A DNA stretch of 64,000 nt from assembly GCF_004208515.1 (NCBI RefSeq), contig NZ_SGIM01000008.1, forward strand, positions 62,001 to 126,000, written 5' to 3'. The stretch comes from Acinetobacter halotolerans. GTDB lineage: Bacteria > Pseudomonadota > Gammaproteobacteria > Pseudomonadales > Moraxellaceae. Below, piece by piece: positions 34,643 to 44,936 of this stretch. The position numbers were made by a program, and so were the translations under genes. How positions within the stretch are numbered: the stretch's first letter is position 1; every line of letters begins with the position of its first letter. Under the pieces are notes generated by a model. The model did no database searches and was not told the origin of the DNA. It saw only the letters and a list, made by a program, of their open reading frames with translations.

Positions 34643-35929
34643 TTATTCAGCTTTTTCACGTGCAATAGCGCGGTAACCGATATCGCTACGATATTGCATA
34701 CCTGTAAATGTAACCTGACCACAGACTTCTAGCGCATTGATTTGTGCTTCAAGTACGGTATCGCCCAGTGCTGTTACACAGAGTACACGACCACCAGCAG
34801 TTACAATATGCCCATCATCCGTCATGGCTGTGCCTGCATGGAAGATTTTTGTATCTTCAGGGGATTGACCGATACCCGAAATCACATCGCCTTTACGGAC
34901 AGTTTCTGGATAACCCTCAGCAGCAAGAACGATACCGATGGACTTACGCTCATCCCATTCTGCTTCGCTTGGTAAGTTACCTTCAATACCTGCTTCAACG
35001 AGATCAACCAGCGATGATTTTAAACGCATCATGATCGGTTGAGTTTCAGGATCACCAAAACGGCAGTTGAATTCGATGACACGAGGTTGACCTTGCTCAT
35101 CAATCATTAAACCTGCGTATAAGAAACCTGTATAAACGTGGCCATCTGCAGCCATACCATCAACGGTTGGGCGCATCACTTCATTCATGACACGTTCAAA
35201 GACTTCAGTAGTCACAACTGGGGCAGGAGAGTAAGCACCCATACCACCCGTATTTGGCCCTTGGTCAGCTTCAAAGATACGTTTGTGGTCTTGTGAAGTC
35301 GCCATTGGCAAAATGTTGTTGCCATCAATCATACAAATGAAAGACGCTTCTTCACCTGCAAGGAACTGCTCAACCACAACACGTGAACCTGCATCACCAA
35401 ACTTATTGCCTGCAAGCATGTCATCAATTGCGGCGAAGGCTTCTTCATTGGTCATTGCCACGATCACGCCTTTACCCGCAGCTAAGCCATCCGCTTTAAT
35501 AACGATCGGTGCACCATTTTTTTCAACATAGGCTTTAGCTGCATCCACTTCGGTGAATACATCATAAAAAGCAGTTGGAATGTTATGACGCTTTAAGAAA
35601 TGCTTGGCAAATGCTTTTGAACCTTCAAGCTGCGCTGCGTATTGTGTTGGTCCCCAAATTTTTAGACCTGCTTCACGAGCAGCATCGACCACACCATTGA
35701 CCAATGGTGCCTCTGGACCAACAATCACCAATGCCACATCATTTGCTTTTGCAAAAGCAATCACAGCTGGATTGTCTAAAATATCAAGTTCAACGTTTTC
35801 ACATTTATCTTCTGTTGCTGTGCCTGCATTACCCGGCGCAACAAAAACTTTAGTTACTTTTGTATCTTGTGCGATTTTCCATGCAAGTGCATGTTCACGG
35901 CCACCGCTACCCAAAACTAAAATATTCAT
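34643..35929 (-). CDS. purD: Phosphoribosylamine--glycine ligase
   Basis: Joins phosphoribosylamine and glycine with ATP, step two of purine synthesis. 428 residues. GSGGREHALAWK at the N terminus, FVAPGNAGTA, the ATP-grasp IVIKADGLAAGKGVIVA (residues 140-156), QDHKRIFEADQGPNTGGMGAYSPAP and VIEFNCRFGDPETQ. It follows purH on the same strand with a hairpin in the 110-base gap. Confidence 0.98.
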   Translation of the reverse strand: MNILVLGSGGREHALAWKIAQDTKVTKVFVAPGNAGTATEDKCENVELDILDNPAVIAFAKANDVALVIVGPEAPLVNGVVDAAREAGLKIWGPTQYAAQLEGSKAFAKHFLKRHNIPTAFYDVFTEVDAAKAYVEKNGAPIVIKADGLAAGKGVIVAMTNEEAFAAIDDMLAGNKFGDAGSRVVVEQFLAGEEASFICMIDGNNILPMATSQDHKRIFEADQGPNTGGMGAYSPAPVVTTEVFERVMNEVMRPTVDGMAADGHVYTGFLYAGLMIDEQGQPRVIEFNCRFGDPETQPIMMRLKSSLVDLVEAGIEGNLPSEAEWDERKSIGIVLAAEGYPETVRKGDVISGIGQSPEDTKIFHAGTAMTDDGHIVTAGGRVLCVTALGDTVLEAQINALEVCGQVTFTGMQYRSDIGYRAIAREKAE

Positions 35930-35976
35930 TATTAAGTTATTTCCTTTTTCCGTATTTAAGAATATACCTGTTCAGA

Positions 35977-36030
35977 ATAAAAAAGTCCCCCTGAGATGCG
36001 ACTATAAGGCATCGCAAGAAAGAGGGACTT
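35977..36030 (-). terminator. Terminator or attenuator between purH and purD
   Basis: AAAAGTCCC.CCT pairs with AGAGGGACTT around an inner helix GATGC/GCATC; on the minus strand it is followed by UUUUUUAUU. It lies 9 bases after the purH stop and 48 bases before purD. Confidence 0.75.
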
Positions 36031-36038
36031 GGGTGTTA

Positions 36039-37613
36039 TTAATGGCGGAAGTGACGCATGCCTGTAAAGACCATTGCGATGCCAGCTTCATCAGCGGCTG
36101 CAATTGTTTCTTCGTCACGCATTGAACCACCCGGTTGGATAATACATTTAATGCCTGCTTTAGCAGCATTATCAATACCATCACGGAATGGGAAGAATGC
36201 GTCAGATGCCATTACTGCACCTTCAACCACTAAACCAGCATGTTCAGCTTTAATCGCTGCAATACGTGCAGAATTGACACGGCTCATTTGACCTGCGCCG
36301 ATACCCACAGTTTGACGATCTTTTGCATAAACAATCGCGTTTGACTTCACATATTTCGCCACTTTCCAAGCAAAGATTAAATCATCAATCTCTTGTTCAG
36401 TAGGTGCACGTTTGGTGACAACCTTTAGGTCATCTTTGCTAATCATACCTAAATCTTGGTCTTGAACCAGTAGGCCGCCGTTGACACGTTTATAATCAAG
36501 TTGTGGCGCACGTGCATCAATCGCAGGAAGTTCGCCACAAACCATGACGCGGACATTCTTTTTCGCGCCTGTCACTTCAAGTACGCCATCAGCAATACTT
36601 GGAGCAATAATCACTTCAACAAATTGACGATCCACAATTGCTTGAGCAGTTTCTAAATCTAACTCACGGTTAAATGCAATAATGCCACCAAATGCAGACT
36701 CTGGATCAGTTGCATAAGCAAGATCATAAGCCGCTTTGATGCCATCGAGTGAAACAGCAACACCACATGGGTTCGCATGTTTAACAATAACACAAGCAGG
36801 TTTAACAAATGACTTCACACATTCAAGTGCGGCATCTGTATCAGCGATATTGTTATAAGAAAGCTCTTTACCTTGTAACTGCTTAGCAGTTGAAACAGAT
36901 GCTTCTTGTGCATTTGCTTCGACATAGAAAGCGGCGCTTTGGTGCGGATTTTCACCATAACGTAAATCTTGTGCTTTATTGAGTTGCGTGTTGAATGTGC
37001 GCGCAAATGTATCCGCTTCACCTTCAGTTTTACCTACACGTGCGCCTAAATAAGATGCAATCATGCCATCATATTGCGCCGTATGTTCATATGCTTTTAC
37101 AGCTAAGTCGAAACGCGTTTCGTAAGATAAAGTCCCATTTGCTTTTAATTCAGCAACGACGGTATCGTAATCCGAAGCATTTACAATAATACCGACGGAT
37201 GCGTGGTTTTTTGCAGCCGCGCGAACCATCGTTGGGCCACCGATGTCGATATTTTCAATCGCATCAGCAAGTGAACAGTTTGGTTTTGCTACTGTTGCGG
37301 CAAATGGATAGAGATTTACCACAACGAGATCAATAGGATCGATATCGTGTTCTTGCATCACAGCTTCGTCTAGACCACGACGCGCCAAAATACCGCCATG
37401 AATTTTTGGATGCAGTGTTTTGACACGGCCATCCATCATTTCTGGAAAACCTGTGTGTTCAGAAACCTCTACTACGGCGATATTGTTGTCTTTAAGCAAC
37501 TTATATGTACCGCCAGTAGATAAAATTTCTACCCCTAGAGCTGCAAGATTTTGAGCAAATTCAACGATTCCAGTTTTGTCTGAAACAGAGATTAAAGCAC
37601 GTTTGATAGTCAT
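36039..37613 (-). CDS. purH: Bifunctional AICAR transformylase / IMP cyclohydrolase
   Basis: Carries out the last two steps of IMP synthesis. 524 residues from ATG 37613 (a TTG four codons earlier is less likely). The N-terminal cyclohydrolase has [26 protein letters not shown] and [20 protein letters not shown]; the transformylase begins near residue 200 with [25 protein letters not shown] (catalytic Lys-His) and ends [33 protein letters not shown]-like text. It is downstream of fis, separated by a strong terminator, and upstream of purD. Confidence 0.98.
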   Translation of the reverse strand: MTIKRALISVSDKTGIVEFAQNLAALGVEILSTGGTYKLLKDNNIAVVEVSEHTGFPEMMDGRVKTLHPKIHGGILARRGLDEAVMQEHDIDPIDLVVVNLYPFAATVAKPNCSLADAIENIDIGGPTMVRAAAKNHASVGIIVNASDYDTVVAELKANGTLSYETRFDLAVKAYEHTAQYDGMIASYLGARVGKTEGEADTFARTFNTQLNKAQDLRYGENPHQSAAFYVEANAQEASVSTAKQLQGKELSYNNIADTDAALECVKSFVKPACVIVKHANPCGVAVSLDGIKAAYDLAYATDPESAFGGIIAFNRELDLETAQAIVDRQFVEVIIAPSIADGVLEVTGAKKNVRVMVCGELPAIDARAPQLDYKRVNGGLLVQDQDLGMISKDDLKVVTKRAPTEQEIDDLIFAWKVAKYVKSNAIVYAKDRQTVGIGAGQMSRVNSARIAAIKAEHAGLVVEGAVMASDAFFPFRDGIDNAAKAGIKCIIQPGGSMRDEETIAAADEAGIAMVFTGMRHFRH

Positions 37614-37658
37614 GATTTTAGTCAACAGTTTGAAGTCTACAGATTAAAACAAAGGCAC

Positions 37659-37691
37659 AAAAAAAATGCCCACGAGAACGTGAGCATTTTA
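37659..37691 (-). terminator. fis terminator before purH
   Basis: AAAATGCCCACG (37663-37674) with CGTGAGCATTTT (37679-37690), one C-A mismatch, loop AGAA, and eight U on the minus strand. It starts 5 bases after fis and ends 46 bases before purH. Confidence 0.88.
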
Positions 37692-37695
37692 TCAA

Positions 37696-37965
37696 TTATT
37701 CACTCATTAAACCGTGAGCTTTTAACTTTTTGCGTAAAGTTCCACGGTTAAGGCCTAGAATCTCAGCAGCACGTGTTTGATTGCCACGAGTATATTCTAA
37801 GACCACAGATAAAAGAGGTTTCTCCATTTCTGCTAAAACCATGTCATACACTTGAGATGGTTGCTCACCTTGCAATTGTGCAAAATAATGACGAACTGCG
37901 CGATCTACATGGATGCGGAGAGCGACATCAGATTGAGCCGTAAAAATAGGAGATTTGCTATTCAT
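37696..37965 (-). CDS. fis: DNA-binding protein Fis
   Basis: Nucleoid protein and regulator of rRNA, tRNA and recombination events. 89 residues from ATG 37965; upstream in-frame starts (to 37995) lie in the leader hairpin. The C-terminal helix-turn-helix reads [29 protein letters not shown], nearly the enteric sequence, and [27 protein letters not shown] matches the dimer helices. In related bacteria it follows dusB; here no dusB is present upstream. Confidence 0.95.
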   Translation of the reverse strand: MNSKSPIFTAQSDVALRIHVDRAVRHYFAQLQGEQPSQVYDMVLAEMEKPLLSVVLEYTRGNQTRAAEILGLNRGTLRKKLKAHGLMSE

Positions 37966-37988
37966 GCGTTTTAATCCGAAAAATAAAA

Positions 37989-38011
37989 ATATCACTTGGA
38001 TAAAGTGATAT
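37989..38011 (-). terminator. Terminator-like hairpin in the fis leader
   Basis: ATATCACTT/AAGTGATAT, five-base loop. On the minus strand it is followed by TTTTTATTTTT and then the fis start 23 bases on. The stem is AT-rich, so termination would be weak or conditional. Confidence 0.5.
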
Positions 38012-38032
38012 ATAAATGTGGTCTGAATTACT

Positions 38033-38064
38033 GAGTCCTGTTTTAGATCCTAAAACAGTGACTC
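38033..38064. repeat. Long inverted repeat upstream of fis
   Basis: CTGTTTTAG/CTAAAACAG around ATC, extended by GAGTC/GACTC with one unpaired base. A further small repeat GTAACAA/TTGTTAC lies at 38121-38145. The rest of 38065-38341 shows no gene that I can support. Confidence 0.6.
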
Positions 38065-38341
38065 TAAAACAATGGGACTATTAGCTTGCCACAAATCCTC
38101 GAATTGTGTAAAAAATAAGCGTAACAATAGTTAAATATTTGTTACAGCCTACTTTCAAAAACAAAAAAACCGACAATGCGCTTATGGGATGGAAGCACAG
38201 TTCGTTTAACTATTTTTTGTCTTTAAATTACGAGGAGTATGTAGGTCAAAGCTTTCGTGGCGCGTATCATACCACTGTCAGCGAAAAAGTGAGCAAATTA
38301 ACTGCACTTTTTTTATATTTTTTTGTCTTTTTTTTACGTTT

Positions 38342-39205
38342 TTAGGGTTGTACAATTTCTAAACTATAGTCATTGAAGCTGTTTTTGCTATTTGGGATGG
38401 TAAATTCAAACCTAAATGGGCTATTTGTCGGGATGCGTTGAATGGTCTTTAAGCTATCAACCAAATAGTTTTGCGGCGTTAATACCGTATTTGAAATCAC
38501 TTCACCATTGTTTTTCAAAACAACTTTAATGGCTGGCAGCACAACACTATTTTGATGTCTGTTGACGAGGGTACCTGAAAAGCGCGTTGAATTCTGCTCG
38601 GCAGGTCTAACGTTTATTTTCTCAAAGTTTAAATGTTTATACTGCTCATCTCTTGTTTTACATGTTAAAGCACCACATGCATAGTTAAAGATTCGGTTTA
38701 ATGCAGGGCTTTCGTGCATTAGTTTGGGATTGAACCATAAAATTTGGAAGGCAAATACCAATATAAGAATAATGTTGCCAACCCCCCAAAGCGTGTAATA
38801 CAGCCAACCATGTTGTCTTTCGTTTGAGGTCTCATCAATTAGAAGAGTGTCCTCTGAAAGGTTTAAGTTGGGTAAAGCTGTTACTGGCTCGGTGTTGAAG
38901 TAATTCAGGTTGTTTAAATAAGTCAGTAGATCGATATTTGAGTTTTCAATTTTCTGATCAAAGATACTTAAAATTTGCATTTGCTTTTCTGCAAATGAGC
39001 TGTTTGGTTGGATCGAGGAAAATAATGAACGATTTGCGGGTACTGCAATCGTTTCATCTTGTTCAGAAGCGAGTAAATTAGTGAGTGCATTAAAGTTAAT
39101 TACACATTTCGGACAACAAACCATGCCCTGTGCAACGCTGAGTTGTGAAAGGGTCACTTTGTACACAGTTGAACATTTAGGGCAGCGGGTTTGTTTTTCA
39201 CTCAT
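38342..39205 (-). CDS. DUF3426 protein with zinc-ribbon (MJ0042-type) and one membrane helix
   Basis: 287 residues. The N-terminal zinc finger has Cys8, Cys11, Cys31 and Cys34 (TRCPKCSTVYKV ... VCCPKCVINFN). A single membrane helix spans about 136-158, followed by a periplasmic DUF3426 domain with FSGTLVNRHQNSVVLPAIKVVLKN (split: GTLVNRHQNS) and a C-terminal beta part. The function of the family is not known. It lies 14 bases after prmA, so the two are one operon, as in Pseudomonas. Confidence 0.85.
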   Translation of the reverse strand: MSEKQTRCPKCSTVYKVTLSQLSVAQGMVCCPKCVINFNALTNLLASEQDETIAVPANRSLFSSIQPNSSFAEKQMQILSIFDQKIENSNIDLLTYLNNLNYFNTEPVTALPNLNLSEDTLLIDETSNERQHGWLYYTLWGVGNIILILVFAFQILWFNPKLMHESPALNRIFNYACGALTCKTRDEQYKHLNFEKINVRPAEQNSTRFSGTLVNRHQNSVVLPAIKVVLKNNGEVISNTVLTPQNYLVDSLKTIQRIPTNSPFRFEFTIPNSKNSFNDYSLEIVQP

Positions 39206-39219
39206 AATTTATAGAGGTC

Positions 39220-40122
39220 TCAAGTTGTTCTTCGTTTTCCTGAAATGCGACACCAGTTTTCTTCACGCTTTTCAATCTCTAATATATCAAAAAACTGAGA
39301 GTAAACACTAGAAACATCAGCAACTTGCTCTTCTATTACACCTGCAAGTGCGAACTCGCCCTCATTTTTTAATAAAGTTGAGAATTCAGGCGCAAGTGCC
39401 ATTAATGGTCCTGCCAGAATATTTGCAACCAGTACATCAGCCTGTTGTTTTTTAAATTCTTGATCGAACTCTTCTGGTAAGCCTACATAAAGACCATCAA
39501 GTACACCATTTAATTCTGCATTTTGTTTGGTCGCCAAGACTGCTTGTGGATCAATGTCTGTTGCATAGACCTTTTTTGCGCCGAGCAACAATGCTGCAAC
39601 ACCTAAAATTCCTGAGCCACAACCATAGTCAATCACAACTTTATCTTTGACATCGGTTTTGCCTAACCATTGTAAGCACAAGAACGTACTAGCATGGTTA
39701 CCTGTACCGAAAGCCAAACCTGGATCAAGTTTAATATTGGTTGCATCTGCTTCTGGAGGTTCTAGCCATTCAGGTACGATCCAGTATTTCTCACCAATTT
39801 GGATTGGCTCGTAATAGTCCATCCACGCACGTTCCCATACTTGGTTTTCTAGATATTCATGACGCATCGGAACATCTGGAAGTTGTGCTTTTAAGAATGC
39901 TTCCAACGTATCGACATCAATTGGATCATCTTCTTCTTGTTGATAAATGCCTGTAACAATGACTTTGTTCCAAAGTGGTGTTTCACCTGGTAATGGTTCA
40001 AGTAAAGCCTGATCTTCGGCATCATCTAAAGTTACACTCACTGCACCTAATGATAAGAGTAGGGTTTCAGTAAGTTCAACTTGATCTTGATCGACAGTAA
40101 TATGAATTTGTAGCCAGTTCAC
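39220..40122 (-). CDS. prmA: Ribosomal protein L11 methyltransferase
   Basis: Trimethylates L11 using SAM. 300 residues. N-terminal substrate domain ([20 protein letters not shown]), then [28 protein letters not shown] with the TGNHAST signature, the SAM site [20 protein letters not shown] and ATDIDPQAV, and the NPPY-like VANILAGPL. It is first of prmA-DUF3426. The start ATG lies after GTCC without a strong ribosome site. Confidence 0.97.
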   Translation of the reverse strand: MNWLQIHITVDQDQVELTETLLLSLGAVSVTLDDAEDQALLEPLPGETPLWNKVIVTGIYQQEEDDPIDVDTLEAFLKAQLPDVPMRHEYLENQVWERAWMDYYEPIQIGEKYWIVPEWLEPPEADATNIKLDPGLAFGTGNHASTFLCLQWLGKTDVKDKVVIDYGCGSGILGVAALLLGAKKVYATDIDPQAVLATKQNAELNGVLDGLYVGLPEEFDQEFKKQQADVLVANILAGPLMALAPEFSTLLKNEGEFALAGVIEEQVADVSSVYSQFFDILEIEKREENWCRISGKRRTT

Positions 40123-40256
40123 AGGACAACCTAAGTAAATGTATTTGGGATTATTGTAATGGATTCAGGCTTGTTAAAGGGCTTATAAAATAGACAGATT
40201 ACAATTTTTAAGATGAAATAACTGTAGTTTCTAAGAATTCGGTATTTAAAAAACAT

Positions 40257-40290
40257 GAAAGGATGCCACATCACGCGGCATCCTTTCTTT
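40257..40290. terminator. Hairpin between prmA and the small exported protein gene
   Basis: AAAGGATGCC (40258-40267) and GGCATCCTTT (40277-40286). A second small repeat AAGCACCTT/AAGGTGCTT (about 40308-40333) overlaps the stop of the gene at 40323. Both lie where the minus-strand gene should end. Confidence 0.75.
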
Positions 40291-40322
40291 CATTGGGTCT
40301 TCATTTAAGCACCTTGATTGAT

Positions 40323-40718
40323 TTAAGGTGCTTCTTGATCATTATCCATCATTGGTTGTTCGGTATTTCCCATCGGTGCAGCAAGTTCAGATGGTGCTTC
40401 TGCAGGCATTTCAGTCGGTGTGCTTACAGGGCGTGGTTCAGATTGCGTTTCTGAAATTTTGCTTTGTGTTTCGACTGGCGCTTCAGAGGCAGGCGTTGGA
40501 GGTTGGAAGCTTAGCTTGTTATTTTCATCGCTTTCACAAGCACCGTTAAAAACAACACCTTTGTGGGCAAATGAAACCGCATCACCTTGTTTCTTACCTT
40601 TACATACTTGCTGATACTTCTGGGTCAGTGGATCAGTGGCAGTTTTAGCATTTGCTTGAGCCGTTACAGTAAAAAATAAACCACAGATTAATGATGACAG
40701 TAAAAGCTTCGAGTTCAT
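40323..40718 (-). CDS. Small exported protein, Pro/Glu-rich tail, unknown
   Basis: 131 residues. Signal peptide ends near AQANA/KTA. The mature N-terminal part has a Cys pair (QQVCKGKKQGDAVSFAHKG and NGACESDEN) that could form a disulfide. The C-terminal half is low complexity, rich in Pro, Glu, Ser and Thr, and probably disordered. No family recognised. AGGA precedes the start. The position next to mnmG (divergent) gives no hint of role. Confidence 0.68.
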   Translation of the reverse strand: MNSKLLLSSLICGLFFTVTAQANAKTATDPLTQKYQQVCKGKKQGDAVSFAHKGVVFNGACESDENNKLSFQPPTPASEAPVETQSKISETQSEPRPVSTPTEMPAEAPSELAAPMGNTEQPMMDNDQEAP

Positions 40719-40930
40719 TTCATTTTCCTAAAGTATTTGTTCTATACTTTTAGGATAGAAATATTTTGAGATAAGACAGTGGTGATCAGGTTAGCAATTT
40801 TAGAGCGCTTTGTTAAAAGTACAGGGAAAATGCAACATAAAGTTTCTTTTTGTGTCTTTCGTAGTCTTATCAATCTTTTGTAAGCAGCAACAATCTCACT
40901 GCTTTTTTTCAAATAACAAGGAAAATCCTG

Positions 40931-40936
40931 TATAAT
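40931..40936 (+). promoter_or_regulatory. -10 element of the mnmG promoter
   Basis: Perfect TATAAT, 33 bases before the mnmG ATG, with a TG just upstream and a weak TTTCAA-like -35. Confidence 0.5.
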
Positions 40937-40969
40937 GCTCTGTCATTTTTTGAATACACATTTACCACT

Positions 40970-42850
40970 ATGCACTATCCTAAAGTTTACGACGTTATCG
41001 TAATTGGTGGCGGTCACGCTGGTACGGAAGCGGCGCTTGCAGCTGCACGTATGGGAAGACAAACATTATTGTTGACGCATAATATTGAGACTTTGGGGCA
41101 GATGAGCTGTAACCCTGCGATTGGTGGTATTGGTAAATCACATCTAGTCCGTGAGATCGATGCGCTCGGCGGTGCAATGGCACTGGCGGCAGATAAAGGT
41201 GGTATTCAGTTCCGTATTTTAAATTCGCGTAAAGGTGCGGCAGTTCGTGCAACACGTGCACAGGCTGACCGTGTTCGTTTTAAAGCTGCGATTCGTCATA
41301 CCTTAGAAAACCAAGCCAATTTAGATATTTTCCAGCAAGCGGCGGATGATCTAATTGTTGAAGGCGATACTGTTAAAGGTGTTGTCACTCAAATGGGTAT
41401 TCGATTCGACACTAAAACTGTAGTGTTGACGACAGGAACCTTCTTGGGTGGTGTCATCCATATTGGTTTACAAAATTCGAGTGGTGGTCGCGCAGGTGAC
41501 CCACCGTCAATTGCATTGGCACAGCGTTTACGTGAACTCAAATTACCAGTGGGTCGCTTAAAAACAGGTACGCCGCCGCGTATTGATGCACGCACGGTCG
41601 ATTTTTCAGTCATGACTGCACAACCAGGCGATTTTCCATCTCCTGTGATGTCATTTATGGGTGATGTGTCGATGCACCCTGAACAAGTGAATTGTTATAT
41701 CACGCATACAAGCGAAAAAACCCATGAGATTATTCGTGGTGGTTTAGACCGTTCGCCGATGTATACAGGTGTGATTGAAGGTGTTGGGCCGCGTTATTGC
41801 CCATCGATTGAAGATAAAATTCATCGTTTTGCAGATAAAGATTCGCACCAAGTTTTCCTAGAGCCTGAAGGCTTGGATACCCATGAGCTTTATCCTAATG
41901 GTATTTCGACTTCATTGCCGTTTGATGTGCAGTTCAATTTAGTTCGTTCGATCCGTGGTATGGAAAATGCGCATATCCTACGTCCTGGCTATGCGATTGA
42001 ATATGACTATTTTAATCCACAAGCACTGAAATTTACGCTTGAAACTAAAGCGATTCAGAACCTGTATTTTGCTGGTCAGATCAATGGTACTACTGGCTAT
42101 GAAGAAGCTGGTGCGCAAGGTTTACTTGCTGGTTTGAATGCGGCACGTCGTGCTTGGGAACAAGAAGAGTGGACACCAAAACGTGATCAAGCATATATGG
42201 GCGTATTGGTTGATGACCTCATCACTTTAGGTACTAAAGAGCCTTACCGTATGTTTACTTCACGTGCAGAATATCGTTTGATGTTGCGTGAAGATAATGC
42301 TGATCAACGTTTAACGCCGATTGGTCGTGAGCTTGGTTTGGTTGATGATGAACGTTGGGCTGCTTATAGTGAGAAAATGGAAGCGGTTGAGCGTGAAACC
42401 TCTCGTTTACAGCATTTGTGGGCTGCACCAAATAACCCAATGGGTAAAAAGTTTGTTGAAATGACAGGCGCAGATCTTAGTAAAGAATGCAGTGCAATTG
42501 ATTTGCTAAAACGTCCAAATATTGATTTCAGTCAAATCGCAGAATTGACAGGTTCGGATGTTGCTCAACATGTGGGTGAGCAAATCGAAATTGCTGTGAA
42601 ATATGCAGGTTATATCAATCGTCAACATGATGACGTTGCTCAAATGAAGCGTTTGGAAGAAACCAAGATCCCAGTTGATTTTGATTATGATATTGTATCG
42701 GGCTTATCTCGTGAAATTACACAAAAATTGAAAACAGTTCGTCCTGAAACATTGGCGCAAGCCAATCGTATTCCGGGTGTGACTCCAGCCGCGGTTCAAT
42801 TGGTCATGATTACGATTCGTAAAAATAATATGGCAAAGAAATCAGCTTAA
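40970..42850 (+). CDS. mnmG: tRNA uridine-5-carboxymethylaminomethyl modification enzyme
   Basis: With MnmE it makes cmnm5U34 in several tRNAs. FAD protein of 626 residues. The Rossmann [17 protein letters not shown] is at residues 13-29, followed by [24 protein letters not shown] and the two cysteines of CNPAIGG and [12 protein letters not shown]. The FAD contact [21 protein letters not shown] is near residue 375, and the C-terminal helical domain that binds MnmE and tRNA ends the protein. Single-gene unit with terminator. Confidence 0.98.
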   Translation: MHYPKVYDVIVIGGGHAGTEAALAAARMGRQTLLLTHNIETLGQMSCNPAIGGIGKSHLVREIDALGGAMALAADKGGIQFRILNSRKGAAVRATRAQADRVRFKAAIRHTLENQANLDIFQQAADDLIVEGDTVKGVVTQMGIRFDTKTVVLTTGTFLGGVIHIGLQNSSGGRAGDPPSIALAQRLRELKLPVGRLKTGTPPRIDARTVDFSVMTAQPGDFPSPVMSFMGDVSMHPEQVNCYITHTSEKTHEIIRGGLDRSPMYTGVIEGVGPRYCPSIEDKIHRFADKDSHQVFLEPEGLDTHELYPNGISTSLPFDVQFNLVRSIRGMENAHILRPGYAIEYDYFNPQALKFTLETKAIQNLYFAGQINGTTGYEEAGAQGLLAGLNAARRAWEQEEWTPKRDQAYMGVLVDDLITLGTKEPYRMFTSRAEYRLMLREDNADQRLTPIGRELGLVDDERWAAYSEKMEAVERETSRLQHLWAAPNNPMGKKFVEMTGADLSKECSAIDLLKRPNIDFSQIAELTGSDVAQHVGEQIEIAVKYAGYINRQHDDVAQMKRLEETKIPVDFDYDIVSGLSREITQKLKTVRPETLAQANRIPGVTPAAVQLVMITIRKNNMAKKSA

Positions 42851-42872
42851 TTCTGGTCAATAGAAGATAATG

Positions 42873-42903
42873 AAAAAACACCCTGCTAAAAGGGTGTTTT
42901 TTT
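42873..42903 (+). terminator. mnmG terminator
   Basis: AAAACACCCT and AGGGTGTTTT with seven T, 23 bases after the stop. Confidence 0.92.
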
Positions 42904-42954
42904 CTGTCTAGCGTGTCTTACCTTTTGAATACATTCGATGAGGTATAAAAATTA

Positions 42955-43287
42955 ATGAAAAATTGGATGTTTTTATTTATGGCAATTATCGCGGAAGTGA
43001 TTGCTACCTCAGCTTTAAAAAGTAGTGAAGGTTTTACTAAGCCGATTGCTTCTATGGTTGTTGTTGTGGGTTATATTATTGCATTTTATTGTTTGTCTTT
43101 AACTTTAAAAACGATTCCAGTTGGTATTGCATACGCAATTTGGTCTGGGTTGGGGATTGTACTTATCTCGGCTGTTGCATGGATTGTCTTTGATCAAAAA
43201 CTAGATGTTTGGGGTATTGTGGGTATTACATTGATTATGGCTGGTGTATTGATATTGAATTTGTTATCGAAAACCAGTGCGCATTAG
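42955..43287 (+). CDS. abeS: Small multidrug resistance (SMR) efflux protein, AbeS/EmrE type
   Basis: 110 residues with four membrane helices. Glu14 in [14 protein letters not shown] is the proton- and drug-coupling acid of the family; [17 protein letters not shown] and the C-terminal GVLILNLLS are also conserved. It exports lipophilic cations in exchange for protons as an inverted dimer. The Acinetobacter member is called AbeS; the symbol is by similarity. Single gene with its own terminator. Confidence 0.93.
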   Translation: MKNWMFLFMAIIAEVIATSALKSSEGFTKPIASMVVVVGYIIAFYCLSLTLKTIPVGIAYAIWSGLGIVLISAVAWIVFDQKLDVWGIVGITLIMAGVLILNLLSKTSAH

Positions 43288-43293
43288 TTGAAT

Positions 43294-43328
43294 AAAAAAA
43301 CCGAGCTAAAGTAAGTAGCTCGGTTTTA
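43294..43328. terminator. Terminator after the SMR gene
   Basis: AAAACCGAGCTA (43297-43308) and TAGCTCGGTTTT (43316-43327). It also lies 26 bases after the end of the convergent lipoprotein gene and can serve both. Confidence 0.9.
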
Positions 43329-43353
43329 GAAATGTGATATTACTTAATACAAA

Positions 43354-44799
43354 TTAACGCCCTGCAAAATCAAATATACCATTTAAAATAATATTTTTAT
43401 TCACTTCATCAGCAGCAGTTCCTTTAAGTGTTAGCATCGTATTTTTGAAGATAAGTTTGTTATTTTCTGGATTATAGCTAACCCCTTGGCATGATTGAGT
43501 TGCATTACATTCATAATTGTATTGTATTTCCTCGAATATTAATCCTGTACTAGGATTAGGGTTATTCCGAGTTGCTTTGAAATTAATTTGCTTAATTTTA
43601 TTATCAATGACGCTGACATCGATCGTATCATTTCCGAATTTTTGTATATTATGATTGGTAGCGTCAAAATACAAAGCGGGCTGAACGAAGTGTAGAGTAT
43701 CCTCACTTTTTAGAATTGGCGTTATTTGAAGTTGAGTAAAAGGTTTGTTGACTTTTAATGAGCCATCAAGTTGTAAATTGGTCTTAGCACATTCAGATGG
43801 AACAGGCATATTGGGAAATAATGGTACATTATTTTCATAGCTATATACTGCTTGGTTGAATGCTAAAGTAATATCATTAGAATTTTCAGTCGGCTCAATA
43901 GATGTCAGTTCTTTAACTGGAATTGTGAGAAGCGCAGACATACACGCACCTGAGAAGCCATACAAAACTTCAGTTTGCAGTGAAGACGCTATAGCGAGAT
44001 TGTCTTCAAGATAGGTCGTAAACGTACCTAATTTTAAATCCGCATCAATTCCGTTATCAGTATGTGAACTAAAAAAGAGTGCGCTTGTTTCTGGATCATA
44101 AATTGCTCCCATTAAAGGAACAGCTTGCTGGTTTGCAGAAATGTTCAATTGGCTGGTTTTTCTTATATTTTGCAAAGTTTGTGGGGGAGTTGAGAGGAAA
44201 CCAGAAAGTTTTCCGTTTAAAGAAATATAGCTTTTTTCAATTGTGGATCGATTATCTTCATTGATTGGAGAAAGACTCGTAATATTTGGGGGGGATAGTT
44301 TTGTATTAACGAAATTGATTTCACTATAGCCCGTTTTTTCATCAAATTTAATATCAATATTCTTACAAGAGTCAAAAGCAAAGGATTCTGAGCAAGCAAA
44401 AATATTGGGTTTCGATAGGTTTTGAATTTTTTCATTTAAATAGTTCTCCCCAATAGAAATGTTCAATACTTTCTTTAGAATTGGGTCGTAATTAACATGT
44501 AGAGTATTGGCTATATCATTTTTATCGAAATTAAAACTAAATACAATTGAAGCAGTACCTTTATCAAAGTAATGAGTAACAGCGTAAGCATTTATATCTT
44601 CATCTTGATTGCTACTTCTTCCTGAAATCTGAATCACTGAATCTGAATTTTTTTGGAATGTTAGATTGCTTTCAAACGTTGTTGTAAAAGCTGCTCGGTG
44701 AGTTGTATTGTTTGTGTTCTGCTCATTGTCACTTCCCCCACAAGCTGAAAGTAGCAGTGATGTAGCTAAAAGAGCGATACTGGATTTCATATTTAACAT
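43354..44799 (-). CDS. Lipoprotein with apparent internal duplication, unknown
   Basis: 481 residues. Lipobox LLSAC with Cys20 (17 if the second ATG at 44790 is used), then GGSDNE and an Asn/Thr linker. No known domain. Two parts resemble each other: around residues 135-205, CSESFAFDSCKNI...INFVNTKLS...YISLNGKLSGF, and around residues 430-480, CNATQSCQGV...LIFKNTMLT...NIILNGIFDF. Each has a Cys pair and ends in a similar beta segment. A duplicated beta-rich outer membrane or surface domain is the likely reading. It stands alone and no ribosome site is clear. Confidence 0.7.
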   Translation of the reverse strand: MLNMKSSIALLATSLLLSACGGSDNEQNTNNTTHRAAFTTTFESNLTFQKNSDSVIQISGRSSNQDEDINAYAVTHYFDKGTASIVFSFNFDKNDIANTLHVNYDPILKKVLNISIGENYLNEKIQNLSKPNIFACSESFAFDSCKNIDIKFDEKTGYSEINFVNTKLSPPNITSLSPINEDNRSTIEKSYISLNGKLSGFLSTPPQTLQNIRKTSQLNISANQQAVPLMGAIYDPETSALFFSSHTDNGIDADLKLGTFTTYLEDNLAIASSLQTEVLYGFSGACMSALLTIPVKELTSIEPTENSNDITLAFNQAVYSYENNVPLFPNMPVPSECAKTNLQLDGSLKVNKPFTQLQITPILKSEDTLHFVQPALYFDATNHNIQKFGNDTIDVSVIDNKIKQINFKATRNNPNPSTGLIFEEIQYNYECNATQSCQGVSYNPENNKLIFKNTMLTLKGTAADEVNKNIILNGIFDFAGR

Positions 44800-44936
44800 T
44801 TTAATATTCTACATAGGATTATTTTTAGAGTTGAATAATAGCTATTAATGATGGTGTTTTGAAGTATTTAATGGAATAAGTTTAATAAAAAGCCTAATCA
44901 ATAATTAGGCTTATATTTTTTGAATAAATTATAACT

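Noticed and set aside
38139-38345. 68-codon plus-strand open frame before the DUF3426 gene end
   Set aside because: Starts at a non-ATG codon, no ribosome site, odd composition ending in a poly-T derived Phe run; it lies in the fis upstream region.
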